From positions 1 to 64,000 of the forward strand of contig NZ_JAVHXC010000008.1 in assembly GCF_032248695.1 (NCBI RefSeq): 64,000 nucleotides of DNA, given 5' to 3'. Made by a program: the position numbers and the translations under genes. Below the pieces are notes generated by a model. It was not told the origin of the DNA. It ran no database searches and saw nothing but the letters and a program-made list of their open reading frames with translations. Source of the stretch: Dietzia sp032248695. GTDB taxonomy: Bacteria > Actinomycetota > Actinomycetes > Mycobacteriales > Mycobacteriaceae. Positions 48,386 through 56,941 of the stretch are shown piece after piece (positions within the stretch are counted from its first letter, which is position 1; each line of letters starts with the position of its first letter).

Positions 48386-49251
48386 CCCGCCGCCACCCAT
48401 TCCGCGGTCCGGACGGGGGCCGCCCGGCCGGAAGACCGCACCAGAGTGGAGACGGAGGCCAGCCGGCCCGCGCCCGCACCCAGACCGCCGTAGCGGCAGG
48501 GCCGACCCGCCAGCGTCAGTTCCGCGCCGGGCCAGCCCGGCCCCACGAGCAGCACCGCGCCCGCGGCCCGCACGCGACCGGCGATCACCCGCGCCCGCGA
48601 CGGGGCGACGGCCGCGACCCCGGGGCCGAGCAGGACCAGGTCCAGCCCGTCGAGCAGGACGGAGACCACCGCCGCGGGATCCGGGCCGGGGTCGGGCACG
48701 AGCGCCAGGCAGTCCAGCCGGCCCCCCTGCTCCGCCACGGCCGCCACCCCGAGCTCGGGCCAGCCCACGACCGCACACCGGGCGCCGGACGCGGTGGCCG
48801 CGGCCAACAACCCGACCCGTAGGGTGGCGCTTCCGGAGACCGCCGTGACGCGCCCCGCGGGCAGCACGCCACCCGGCACCAGATGCGCCACGGACTCCGG
48901 CACGGCCACACCGGGCACCGCCGCGGCGGGCCCCGCGGTCGGGCGGGCGACGGGAGCGGAGGCGGCGACGCCGGTGGGGGCGGCGGGGGCGGACGCCACA
49001 GGGGCGGGACCTGCGACGACGGGCGCGACGTCCCCGGGGCCCTCCGGATGCACGGGTGCCGCGGGCGGGGCCGTCGAGCGCGGCGGCGCGGCGGGAGCCG
49101 ACGGGCGCGGGGCCGCGGGCGCGGTCGACCGCGCGGCCGCGGGCGGACCGCCGCCCGGCATCGCGGCCAGGCGACGCCGCAGCTCCGCGACCCGGTCGGC
49201 CGAGTCGAGGTCGGCCAGATCGGCAACAGCAGCAGCGTCCACTACCATCAT
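48382..49251 (-). CDS. imuA': mutasome accessory protein ImuA'
   Basis: A 289-residue protein. Residues about 1-30 are helical (VADLADLDSADRVAELRRRL), about 30-115 are a Pro/Ala-rich linker of low complexity, and the rest is RecA-like (LVPGGVLPAGRVTAVSGSATLRVGLLA, VGWPELGVAAVAEQG). The linker is longer than I expect for this family. ATG 49251 has GGGAGG 5 nt upstream (ATG 49248 is equally possible). It is required with ImuB for DnaE2-dependent mutagenesis in mycobacteria. Confidence 0.88.
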   Translation of the reverse strand: MMVVDAAAVADLADLDSADRVAELRRRLAAMPGGGPPAAARSTAPAAPRPSAPAAPPRSTAPPAAPVHPEGPGDVAPVVAGPAPVASAPAAPTGVAASAPVARPTAGPAAAVPGVAVPESVAHLVPGGVLPAGRVTAVSGSATLRVGLLAAATASGARCAVVGWPELGVAAVAEQGGRLDCLALVPDPGPDPAAVVSVLLDGLDLVLLGPGVAAVAPSRARVIAGRVRAAGAVLLVGPGWPGAELTLAGRPCRYGGLGAGAGRLASVSTLVRSSGRAAPVRTAEWVAAG

Positions 49252-49292
49252 CAGAACCTCCCGTCACGCGCGACACGCCGTCGAGCACGTAA

Positions 49293-49308
49293 TCGAACTA
49301 TTTTTCGA
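49293..49308 (-). promoter_or_regulatory. LexA (SOS) box of imuA'-imuB
   Basis: TCGAAC-N4-TTTCGA matches the mycobacterial/Gram-positive SOS box TCGAAC-N4-GTTCGA at 11 of 12 half-site positions. It lies 42 nt upstream of imuA' and should place the operon under DNA-damage control. Confidence 0.85.
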
Positions 49309-49447
49309 TCACGAGAACAGTGAACACCACGGGTACGACACCGCGCAAGAACACCTGTTCGAGACGGGTTCTCCTCGTCGTCGTCGCCCCGGTCATCCAC
49401 CCCGACGCCACCCGCCCTGTCGTACCCGGGGTCTACCCTCGGTGACC

Positions 49448-50401
49448 ATGAAGGCCTCCATCGGGAACCGCATCGTGCTCATCGGCGCCGGCGACGTCGG
49501 CATCGCCTACGCGTACGCGCTGGTCAACCAGGGTCTGGCCGACCACCTGGCCGTCATCGACATCGACCGCGACAAACTCGTGGGCGAGGTCATGGACCTC
49601 AACCACGGCGTCGTGTGGGCGCCCTCCCCCACCCTCGTCACCGAGGGCACCTACGCCGACTGCACCGACGCCACGATGGTCGTGATCTGCGCCGGGGCCG
49701 CGCAGAAGCCCGGCGAGACCCGACTCGACCTGGTCGGCAAGAACATGACGCTGTTCGAGCGGATCGTGGGCGACGTCATGGCGACCGGATTCGACGGCAT
49801 CCTGCTGGTGGCCACCAACCCCGTCGACATCCTCGCCCAGGCCACCTGGCGCTACTCCGGGCTCCCGTCAGCCCAGGTCATCGGGTCCGGGACGATCCTC
49901 GACTCCGCACGATTCCGGTTCATGTTGGGCGAGTACTACGACGTCGCCCCGATGAGCGTGCACGCCTCGATCATCGGCGAACACGGCGACACCGAACTGC
50001 CGGTCTTCTCCTCCGCCAACGTCTCCGGCGTGCCGCTGCGCCGCGACCTGGAGGGTGACCCCGCCACGCGGGAACGGCTCACGCGGATCTTCGACGAGAC
50101 CCGGGACGCCGCCTACCGGATCATCGACTCCAAGGGCTCCACCAGCTACGGCATCGGCATGGGCCTGGCCCGCATCACGCGCGCCGTCCTGCGCAACGAG
50201 CAGGTCTCACTCCCGGTCTCCACCCTGCTGCGGGGCGAGTACGGCGAGGACGGGATCTTCATCGGGGTCCCCGCCGTGATCGGGCGGACCGGCGTGCGCC
50301 GGGTGGTGGAGCTGGAGCTCGACACCACCGAGCGCGAACAATTCGCCCGCAGCGCGAGCGCGCTGCGGGCGGTGTCCGAACAGTTCGAGATCCTGAGATG
50401 A
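49448..50401 (+). CDS. ldh: L-lactate dehydrogenase
   Basis: A 317-residue NAD enzyme interconverting pyruvate and L-lactate. LIGAGDVGIAYAYAL binds NAD, ATNPVD carries the conserved Asn and Asp, and catalytic His179 is in GEHGDTELP. GEYYDVAP and SYGIGMGLARI are LDH-type rather than MDH-type. ATG 49448 lies 8 nt after TACCCT; GTG 49442 is in frame but closer to the box. It stands alone and converges on a small acidic protein gene. Confidence 0.93.
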   Translation: MKASIGNRIVLIGAGDVGIAYAYALVNQGLADHLAVIDIDRDKLVGEVMDLNHGVVWAPSPTLVTEGTYADCTDATMVVICAGAAQKPGETRLDLVGKNMTLFERIVGDVMATGFDGILLVATNPVDILAQATWRYSGLPSAQVIGSGTILDSARFRFMLGEYYDVAPMSVHASIIGEHGDTELPVFSSANVSGVPLRRDLEGDPATRERLTRIFDETRDAAYRIIDSKGSTSYGIGMGLARITRAVLRNEQVSLPVSTLLRGEYGEDGIFIGVPAVIGRTGVRRVVELELDTTEREQFARSASALRAVSEQFEILR

Positions 50402-50403
50402 GC

Positions 50404-50550
50404 TCAGGGAGCCCCGGGGGGATCGCTGGCCGGGAAGGACTCGTCGCCCCACTCGTCGGCGAGGTCGTCCTTCGAATCCGGACGGTTGTCCCTCTCGTCC
50501 TTCTCGTCGGACTTGTCGTCGTTGTGGTCAGAGTTCTGCGGGTTGGACAT
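50404..50550 (-). CDS. 48-residue acidic protein with SFPASDPP motif
   Basis: A 49-codon gene: an Asp/Lys/Arg-rich N-terminal half (DDKSDEKDERDN) and the conserved C-terminal DEWGDESFPASDPP. This tail occurs in many short bacterial proteins of unknown function. GGAGGAG lies 8 nt before the ATG. Its stop is 2 nt from the ldh stop, convergent. It is probably intrinsically disordered. Confidence 0.75.
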   Translation of the reverse strand: MSNPQNSDHNDDKSDEKDERDNRPDSKDDLADEWGDESFPASDPPGAP

Positions 50551-50675
50551 GCAACAATCTCCTCCCGCCGTACCGGGCGTACGGCGAGACTCACGTTACC
50601 GGACACCACGTCCGGCACGACCGCACAGCACCGCCCGGCACCGGATGCCGGCGCGCCGAGGGCCGGAGGCTCGCC

Positions 50676-51077
50676 ATGCACACCACCCACTACACCGACA
50701 CCCTCATCCTGCCCGCCCCCGACACCAGGGCGGAGTCCGCGCTCGCCCCGCCCCCGGGAAAGGGCACCGTGGCCGAACTGCAGTACGCGCGCCTCGCCGG
50801 GAACGACTACACGTGGACGAGCGATGACCTGATCTTCGACGTGCACTGCCAACGCAAGGACATCCCTGAAACCGACCGCGCCGCCGAACGCGAACGGTTC
50901 TTCAGCAAGGGCCAGCCGTGCCTGCGCACCTCACCCCTGGCCAAGACCTACGGATGGGCACTGCACTTCGACTCCCACGGGCGGATCGCGCTCCTGCCCA
51001 TGGGCTCGCAGCGCGTGGCCGAGCTCGAGGCCGACCCGGGCGTCACGGTCAGGCACGCGATGAAGAGCTCCCGCTAG
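50676..51077 (+). CDS. DUF6157-family protein
   Basis: A 133-residue soluble protein. HYTDTLILPAPDT, TVAELQY, YTWTSDDLIFDVHCQRK and FFSKGQPCLRTSPLAKTYGW are hallmarks of DUF6157, whose function is unknown. The ATG has CCGGAGG about 7 nt upstream. Divergent from the 48-residue gene. Confidence 0.82.
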   Translation: MHTTHYTDTLILPAPDTRAESALAPPPGKGTVAELQYARLAGNDYTWTSDDLIFDVHCQRKDIPETDRAAERERFFSKGQPCLRTSPLAKTYGWALHFDSHGRIALLPMGSQRVAELEADPGVTVRHAMKSSR

Positions 51078-51110
51078 CGCCCCGGCACCATCTCCACGAA
51101 CCCGGAGCGA

Positions 51111-51731
51111 CTAGTAACCCGGTTCCGCGTCGGGCAGCGCGCCCAGCCACGCGAGCACCGGGCCCGCGATGACGTCCCCGAACTGCTCGTAGCCGCCGGG
51201 GCCGGGATGCGCCCCGTCGCCGGCGGCGACCTCCCGCATCCACGCCCCACCCGCCCACAGCGCGTCGAACGTCGGCACGAACGGCACGCCGGCCTCCTCG
51301 CACACCGCGGCCATCGCCTCGGCGCGGGCGGCGATACGCTCGTTGACCTCGTCCCACACCACCGGCGGCGGACCCACCACGAGGAACCTCCCCTCGGGAG
51401 CGCGGTCGATCATCCCGCGCAGCGCCGCGACCGTGCCCGCCTCGTCGACGCGCATCTCGCCCCCGACCTCCATGACGTCGTTGACCCCGAACTCCGCGAT
51501 CACCGCGGTGGTGGGGAACGCCGCCCTCCGACGGTCCACCTCGTCCCACCGGGCCAGGATCATCTCCGAGGTGTCCCCGCCGATCCCGGCGACGGTGGCG
51601 TGCAGGTCCAGTCCCTCACGGGCTCCCGCCTCCACCAGGTGGGCGGTCCACCCGCGTCCGGTCCGGTCGCCGTACCCGGCGACGAACGAATCTCCGATGA
51701 CGCACAGGGGCAGGTCGCGCGGTCCGCTCAT
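51111..51731 (-). CDS. GDSL/SGNH-type hydrolase
   Basis: A 206-residue esterase/lipase-like enzyme. The blocks are VIGDSFVAGYGD (nucleophile Ser), GIGGDTSEM (block II Gly), FGVNDVMEVGGE (block III Asn) and DGAHPGPGGYEQFG (Asp-His). There is no signal peptide, so it is cytosolic. TACGGT on the minus strand (51738-51743) with a 6-nt spacer suggests a leaderless mRNA. The substrate is unknown. Confidence 0.85.
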   Translation of the reverse strand: MSGPRDLPLCVIGDSFVAGYGDRTGRGWTAHLVEAGAREGLDLHATVAGIGGDTSEMILARWDEVDRRRAAFPTTAVIAEFGVNDVMEVGGEMRVDEAGTVAALRGMIDRAPEGRFLVVGPPPVVWDEVNERIAARAEAMAAVCEEAGVPFVPTFDALWAGGAWMREVAAGDGAHPGPGGYEQFGDVIAGPVLAWLGALPDAEPGY

Positions 51732-51809
51732 GCCGTCACCGTATCGGGCTGCCCCGGCCGGCGGCGGTGATCCCGGGCGGGACGGCGTGGGGTCGGCGGG
51801 GCCGGCCGC

Positions 51810-52529
51810 TCAGTCCAGGTGCCGCGACTGGGCCCAGCGGGTCAGCGCGTGGCGGTTGGACTGCTGGGTCTTGCGCAGCACGTTCGAGGCGTGGGTCTCG
51901 ACGGTCTTGACCGAGATGAACAGCTCCTCGGCGATCTCCCGGTAGGTGTACCCGCGTGCCAGCAGCCGCAGGACCTCCTTCTCGCGCGGGGTGAGCGAGT
52001 CGACCTCGGGGTCGTGGACGGGTTCGCCGCGCTCCTCGGGGCCGGGAGCGGCACGCGCGAACGCGTCCAGCACGAACCCGGCCAGGCGCGGGGAGAACAC
52101 GGCGTCCCCGTCGGCGACCCGGCGCACGGCGTCGGCGAGGTCGTCGCCGGTGATGGTCTTGGTGACGTAGCCGCGGGCGCCGGCGCGGATCACGGCGATC
52201 ACGTCCTCGGCGGCGTCGGAGACGCTCAGCGCGAGAAAGGTCGGCTCCGGGGCGCGGGCGGGATCGGCGACCCCACCCGGATCCGAGCCCAACACCGACC
52301 GCAGGACGGCCACGCCGCCGCCGTCGGGCATGTGGACGTCGAGCAGGACCACGTCGGGGCGCACGCGCGCGATCCCCGCGATGGCCTCGGCCACGGACCC
52401 GGCCTCGCCGACGACCTCGATCGACGACTGGCCTGCGAGCTCGGCGCGCACGCCGCTGCGGAACACCGCGTGGTCGTCCACGAGGAAGACCCGGCTCACC
52501 CCGGTCGCGGTCCCCGACCCGTCCGTCAT
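51810..52529 (-). CDS. esrR: NarL-type response regulator (EsrR-like)
   Basis: A 239-residue regulator. The receiver domain has phospho-acceptor Asp64 (LLDVHMPDG), the Thr/Ser of ALSVSD and Lys of YVTKTI; the C-terminal LuxR helix-turn-helix is SLTPREKEVLRLLARGYTYREIA. The ATG overlaps the kinase stop (ATGA). Together with the PspC-domain kinase and the divergent PspC protein it matches the EsrISR envelope-stress system of Corynebacterium glutamicum. Confidence 0.88.
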   Translation of the reverse strand: MTDGSGTATGVSRVFLVDDHAVFRSGVRAELAGQSSIEVVGEAGSVAEAIAGIARVRPDVVLLDVHMPDGGGVAVLRSVLGSDPGGVADPARAPEPTFLALSVSDAAEDVIAVIRAGARGYVTKTITGDDLADAVRRVADGDAVFSPRLAGFVLDAFARAAPGPEERGEPVHDPEVDSLTPREKEVLRLLARGYTYREIAEELFISVKTVETHASNVLRKTQQSNRHALTRWAQSRHLD

Positions 52530-53866
52530 TCGCCCTCCAGTGGCATCTCGATCCCGATCTCGGTCCCGCGTCCGAGAGTACTGCGCACCCGCACGGTTCC
52601 CCCACGGCTCTCCACGCGGTGGCGGATGGACTGCGCGAGACCGTGGCGGTCGCCGTCGACGGCGTCGGGGTCGAAGCCGTGTCCGCGGTCGCGCACGAAC
52701 GCGCTGAGGGTGTGCCCGTCGTTCTCCACGAACACGTCGGCGGTGTCGACGCCGGCGTGCTTGGCGACGTTGACCAGTGCTTCGCGGACGGCGCCCAGCA
52801 CGGCCTCCTCGGCGTCGCCGACGGATCCGTCCCCGCCCACCACGACCTGGTCGACGCGCAGACCGTACACGTCCTCGACGTCGCCGACCATCACCTCGAC
52901 CGCCCCGGCCACGGTGGCGGCGCCGGAGGACATGCGGGAGCCGGCGCCGAACAGCCACTGCCGCAGTTCGCGTTCCTGCCGGCGGGCGAGGCGGGCGACC
53001 TGAGCGGGGTCGTCGGAGCGCTTCTGGATGAGCGCCAGCGTCTGGAGGACAGAGTCGTGCAGGTGGGAGGCGATGTCGCTGCGTTCGGCCTCCCGGATCC
53101 GCGCGGCGCGTTCCTCCTCGAGCGACCGCCAGAGCCGCAGTCCGACGGGGACGCTGAGCAGACCGACGCCGACGAGGGTCGCCACGACGGCGAGGAGGGA
53201 CGACCGCAGGGCGGCGAGCTCGACCTGTCCGAGGACGACGACGGCGAGTCCGACGACGACGAGGGTGGCCCCGGCGGTGACCCTGGCCCAGTCGAAGACG
53301 GAGCGTGGAGACCCTCTTCCACCACCGTCGTACTGCTGCCAGACCAGCCCGGCACCCAGGGCCACGATGACGACGGGCACGATCACGTGCAGTCCCGTCG
53401 CGGTGGTCACCATGAACGACAGCACCGACCCCACGACGCCCAGGACGGCCAGCGCCACACCGCGTCGCCGCTCACGCGGGTCCGGGGTCGACGTCCCCGG
53501 GGCCGCGGCGGTCGAGGTGAACGCCCACAGCGCCGCGTACAGGGCCACCCCGGCCCCCGAGAGGGTGGCGAGCAGGACCATCACCAGCCGGACGTGCACG
53601 ACCCGCACGCCCAGGTGTCCGGCCAGGCCCGTGCAGACACCGGACACGACGGACCCGTCCGCGACGCGGGTCAGGCGGGGGTACCACCGGAAGCCGGCCG
53701 GCTGCGCGGCGGGCGGACGCGGCGCCGGGCCGGGGCCCGGCGCGGGGCCCGGGCCGATCGCACGGGCGGATGCCGGGCCGAGCGCGGGGCCCGCTACGGG
53801 ACCCGCTGCGGGACCGGACGCGGGACCGGGCGCGTGGCCGGTCGCGTTCTCACTCATATCCGCCAT
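52526..53866 (-). CDS. esrS: PspC-domain sensor histidine kinase (EsrS-like)
   Basis: A 446-residue membrane kinase. The first 45 residues are Gly/Pro/Ala-rich; about 50-110 is a PspC domain (VADGSVVSGVCTGLAGHLGV); several helices follow; then a HisKA_3 domain with His270 (SHLHDSVLQTLALIQ) and an ATPase domain (REALVNVAKHAG, RDRGHGFDPD). A PspC domain on the kinase is characteristic of EsrS. Starts at 53866 or 53857 are both possible. It is translationally coupled to the response regulator. Confidence 0.87.
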   Translation of the reverse strand: MADMSENATGHAPGPASGPAAGPVAGPALGPASARAIGPGPAPGPGPAPRPPAAQPAGFRWYPRLTRVADGSVVSGVCTGLAGHLGVRVVHVRLVMVLLATLSGAGVALYAALWAFTSTAAAPGTSTPDPRERRRGVALAVLGVVGSVLSFMVTTATGLHVIVPVVIVALGAGLVWQQYDGGGRGSPRSVFDWARVTAGATLVVVGLAVVVLGQVELAALRSSLLAVVATLVGVGLLSVPVGLRLWRSLEEERAARIREAERSDIASHLHDSVLQTLALIQKRSDDPAQVARLARRQERELRQWLFGAGSRMSSGAATVAGAVEVMVGDVEDVYGLRVDQVVVGGDGSVGDAEEAVLGAVREALVNVAKHAGVDTADVFVENDGHTLSAFVRDRGHGFDPDAVDGDRHGLAQSIRHRVESRGGTVRVRSTLGRGTEIGIEMPLEGE

Positions 53867-53877
53867 CGTCACAGATC

Positions 53878-53930
53878 CGACCCGGGGTCGCATCGGGGTC
53901 TGACCCCGAGATCCCGGGGGTCCGGATCTC
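53878..53930. promoter_or_regulatory. cluster of palindromes between esrS and esrI
   Basis: Three perfect inverted repeats lie side by side: CGACCC-G-GGGTCG (53878-53890), TCGGGGTC-T-GACCCCGA (53893-53909) and GAGATCC-N9-GGATCTC (53908-53930). They fill the divergent promoter region and share GACCC/GGGTC units. They are good candidate sites for the response regulator. Confidence 0.6.
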
Positions 53931-53979
53931 AGGGTCGGTCCCCGATGTGCCGGGCCCGTCGACCGAGCACGATGGGGGC

Positions 53980-55281
53980 ATGTCCAGCACCAGCACCCAC
54001 GACGTCCCGTCAGAACTGCGTTCCCTGTGGCGCACACGGCCCGTCCGGACCCCGGACGACTCGCGGATCGCCGGCGTCTGCGGAGGCTTCGGCCGGCGCT
54101 ACGGCGTGGACCCCGTCCTGTTCCGCGCCGCCTTCGTCATCGCGGCACTCTGGGGCGGGGCGGGAGTGTTCCTCTACGCCCTCATGTGGCTCCTGCTGCG
54201 GGCCGCCGGCGACGAGGTGTCCAAGGGGGAGGCGCTCCTGGGGAAGGGCCGGGCGTCGGGCTCCAAGGCCACCGCGGTCCTCCTCGTCGTCGTCGCCCTC
54301 ATCAGCGCCCCCACCTTCGGCGGTTCCGGCGGCGGCTTCGTCGTGGGGGCCGGGTTCCTCATGGTGGCCGCGATGCTCGCCGGGTGGTACGGCCTGCACC
54401 GCCGCACCCCCACCCCACCCGCGGGGTGGGCCGAGGTCTCCGCCGTGCGACCCGCCGCCCACCACCCCGGCGGCGCGGCGACCCGACCCGGCCCGTGGCA
54501 GGCACCCGGGGCACCCCGGGGGCCCGCCGCCGGCGCCGGCACGGGCGCCCCGTACGGCCCACCCACCCACGGCCCCGGCCCCGGCCCCCACGACCAACCC
54601 GTCTACGGCCCGCCCGTACCGCCCGCGTGGGACCCCCTCGGCGCCGCCCCCTTCGCCTGGGACCTGCCCGACCCCGCCGACGCGCCCCGCCCGGACCCCG
54701 AACCGGCGGCGCCGCGCTCCCGCCTGACCAAGGTCACCCTCGGGCTCGCGCTCATCGCCACGGCCGTCGCCGTCGGCCTGTCCACCCTGGGCGGGATCAC
54801 CTGGCTCGACTCCACCCGGATCGCCGCGATCGCCCTCGCGGTGGTGGCGGGCGGACTGCTCGTGGGCGCGGTCACCCGCCGCGGCCACGGACTGCTCGTG
54901 GTGGCCGGCCCGCTCGTCGGGTTCGTGCTGCTGGCCTCCCTCGTCCAGCCCGGCCTGCCCGACGGCGCCTGGGAGGGCACCGGTGACCTGCGCGTCGACA
55001 TCACCGAACCCGCGCAGCTCGACGCCCCCGTCGTCCACGACCTGGGCTCCGTGACCGTCGACCTGCGACGACTGGACCTCGACCGGGACCGCGACTTCAG
55101 CGTGCGCAACGACCTCGGTTCAGTGCGTGTCCTGCTGCCGGAGGACCTGGCCGTGGACCTGAGCTGCCACGCCGACCTCGGCTCCGTCGACTGCCCCGAC
55201 TCCGCGCCCGCCACGATGCCGGGCCCCGTCCTCACCCTGGACGTGGCCACCGAGGCCGGCTCGATCACGGTGACGCGATGA
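53980..55281 (+). CDS. esrI: PspC-domain membrane inhibitor with LiaF-like C-terminus (EsrI-like)
   Basis: A 433-residue membrane protein. Residues about 20-75 are a PspC domain (DSRIAGVCGGFGRRYGVDPVLFR), then two helices, a long Pro/Gly/Ala-rich loop (about 140-235), three to four more helices, and a C-terminal beta-helix-like domain with repeated DLGSV units (VHDLGSVTVDL, NDLGSVRVLL, ADLGSVDC). It lies divergent to the kinase gene, as EsrI, the inhibitor of EsrSR, does in C. glutamicum. Start ATG 53980 follows GGGGG. Confidence 0.82.
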   Translation: MSSTSTHDVPSELRSLWRTRPVRTPDDSRIAGVCGGFGRRYGVDPVLFRAAFVIAALWGGAGVFLYALMWLLLRAAGDEVSKGEALLGKGRASGSKATAVLLVVVALISAPTFGGSGGGFVVGAGFLMVAAMLAGWYGLHRRTPTPPAGWAEVSAVRPAAHHPGGAATRPGPWQAPGAPRGPAAGAGTGAPYGPPTHGPGPGPHDQPVYGPPVPPAWDPLGAAPFAWDLPDPADAPRPDPEPAAPRSRLTKVTLGLALIATAVAVGLSTLGGITWLDSTRIAAIALAVVAGGLLVGAVTRRGHGLLVVAGPLVGFVLLASLVQPGLPDGAWEGTGDLRVDITEPAQLDAPVVHDLGSVTVDLRRLDLDRDRDFSVRNDLGSVRVLLPEDLAVDLSCHADLGSVDCPDSAPATMPGPVLTLDVATEAGSITVTR

Positions 55282-55661
55282 CCGATCGACCCGGCGCCGA
55301 CCCAGCGCCGACCCCCCGTCCGCATCCCGACAGGAGAACCGACATGACGACCCCAGGGCCCGACACCGGCTTCCGCACCGACCAGCCCCTGCACGACCCC
55401 CTCCCCTACGGCACGGGGTTCACCACGCCCGAGCCCCTCGGCTTCGGAGTCGCGCCCGAACCGGCCCCGGCCCCGGTCGATCCGGAGACCGCGGAGCGGC
55501 GGAGGGGCGGCTCGCCGGTCCTCGCGGTCGCCGGGCTGGCCTCACTGGGGGTCGCGGGGTGGGCGATCCTCGGGGCGCCGGTCATCACGCCGACCGTGCT
55601 GTTGGCCGCCGGGCTCGTCCTGGCCGTTCTCGTGGGACTGATGATGGTCCTGCGCCGCTGA
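55278..55661 (+). CDS. small two-helix membrane protein
   Basis: A 127-residue protein. About 75 Pro/Asp-rich residues precede two hydrophobic helices (VLAVAGLASLGVAGWAIL, TVLLAAGLVLAVLVGLMMVL) ending RR. The ATG overlaps the esrI stop (ATGA), so it belongs to the stress operon; an internal ATG at 55344 is possible. No function is known. Confidence 0.7.
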   Translation: MTDRPGADPAPTPRPHPDRRTDMTTPGPDTGFRTDQPLHDPLPYGTGFTTPEPLGFGVAPEPAPAPVDPETAERRRGGSPVLAVAGLASLGVAGWAILGAPVITPTVLLAAGLVLAVLVGLMMVLRR

Positions 55662-55714
55662 CCTCGACGCCCGCGGCGCCCGCGCCCGCCGCCCGGCCGC
55701 CCTCCAGCGCCCGC

Positions 55715-55751
55715 CGCCCGGCCGCTCTCGTTCTCCGGGGGCGGCCGGGCG
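55715..55751 (+). terminator. hairpin after the esrI operon
   Basis: CGCCCGGCCGC (55715-55725) pairs perfectly with GCGGCCGGGCG (55741-55751). A second copy of the left arm sequence (CGCCGCCCGGCCGC) lies just upstream at about 55687-55700. Confidence 0.65.
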
Positions 55752-55777
55752 TCGTAGTCGGTTGTTACGGTCGGGGC

Positions 55778-56527
55778 ATGTCAGCCACCTCCGCCGGCTC
55801 CGCGACCGTCGACCGGGTCTGGGAGCGGCGCCGTCGAGCCGAGACACGGTCTCGGTGGTCTCGGCCCGCGTTGGGGGCGTTCGTCACGCTGGCCTTCGTG
55901 GTGATCGCCCGCCCCGACCTGCTCCCGGGCGGAATCCCGACCGCTCTCGCGGCAGTCGGCATCATCGCCGCGGTCGCGGTGACGGGGAGCGTCCTCTGGG
56001 CCCGGAGATCGAGCATCCGCGGACACAGCGGCAGCATCGAGGCCCCGCCGTCCCCCGGGCACCGCTGGTGGCGCAGCCCCGCCCTCGCAGGCCCGGCCCT
56101 GTACGCCCTCGCGTTCCTCGGCACCCTCACCGGGCTCTTCGACCACTGGCCGGTCGTCCTCGGGTGCGCGGTCGCAGTCGGCGTGGCGACCGCCACTGGC
56201 CTGGTGCCCCGCTACGAGTCCTCTGACCACGTCCACGGCGCCCGCCTCGAGTACCCGCCAGTGCTGACGGCCGGTGCGGACGCCGCTCTGGCGGACGGGG
56301 AGCTGACGCCGGACGTGCTGGAATTACTGGTTCTGCAGCATCACACCGGCGAGCGGCGCATCTCGTGGTGCGCGGACGTGCTCGGCACTGACGTGGACGA
56401 CATCCGCGCCCGCATCCGCCGCGGCCGGCGCTGGCTCGAACTGCCCGCCACCGAGGTCCACGATCCCCCCACCGCGAACTGGGTCCGGCTCAGCTCCGAC
56501 GGCCGCACGGCGCTCGGCTACCTCTGA
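55778..56527 (+). CDS. membrane protein with C-terminal winged-helix-like domain
   Basis: A 249-residue protein. Residues about 25-150 contain four hydrophobic helices in two pairs (ALGAFVTLAFVVIAR, AAVGIIAAVAVTGSVLW; ALYALAFLGTLTGL, VVLGCAVAVGVATATGLV). The C-terminal 90 residues (TPDVLELLVLQHHTGERRISWCADVLG) resemble a DNA-binding winged helix or a helical bundle. TACGGT (55766-55771) with a 6-nt spacer supports a leaderless ATG. I recognise no family. Confidence 0.65.
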   Translation: MSATSAGSATVDRVWERRRRAETRSRWSRPALGAFVTLAFVVIARPDLLPGGIPTALAAVGIIAAVAVTGSVLWARRSSIRGHSGSIEAPPSPGHRWWRSPALAGPALYALAFLGTLTGLFDHWPVVLGCAVAVGVATATGLVPRYESSDHVHGARLEYPPVLTAGADAALADGELTPDVLELLVLQHHTGERRISWCADVLGTDVDDIRARIRRGRRWLELPATEVHDPPTANWVRLSSDGRTALGYL

Positions 56528-56796
56528 CCGACCGCCCACCGCCTCGGTGGCCATCGCGTCCCACCAGCGGTCTTGCCTCCTGCGGGGCTCGCGGCCGCTC
56601 CTGCCCCTGTCGTCTCGCTCCTGCGGATGGCGTCCCGCGCGCGAACCTGCCCGCCCAGAAGACAGCCGCGCGCGAACATGGCGTCTCGCGCGCACTTCGG
56701 GGAGGGCGAGACGCCATCGCGGGGAGCGGCTGCGTTGTGTGCGCGCATCAGCGGGAGCGAGACGCCATCGCGAGGAGCGGCTGCGTTCGACGCGGG
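56528..56796. repeat. intergenic GAGACGCCAT repeat cluster (copy 2)
   Basis: Noncoding. Two direct copies of GAGACGCCATCGC-G(A/G)GG-AGCGGCTGCG lie at about 56708-56736 and 56758-56786. Inverted copies are at 56621-56643 and 56676-56696, and a degenerate one near 56592-56620. It is the same element as at 14.6-14.7 kb. No open frame here shows a protein family. Confidence 0.7.
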
Positions 56797-56940
56797 CGGG
56801 CGCGGGCGGGCACCGGCGGGCGCGGGCGGGCTCGGGCGGGCACCGGCGGGCGCGGGCGGGCGCGGGCGGGCACCGGCAGGCGCACGAGCGGACTCCCGCG
56901 GCGGAGCCGGATCAGGCCGGAGCCGGATCAGGCCGGAGCC
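56797..56940. repeat. GGCGGGCGCG tandem tract and 16-nt repeats beyond guaA
   Basis: About 56797-56880 is a tract of GGGCGGGCACCGGCGGGCGC-type units. At 56903-56940 lie two full and one partial copy of GGAGCCGGATCAGGCC. The last one ends 1 nt before the guaA stop codon. No hairpin terminator is obvious. Confidence 0.7.
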
Positions 56941-56941
56941 G

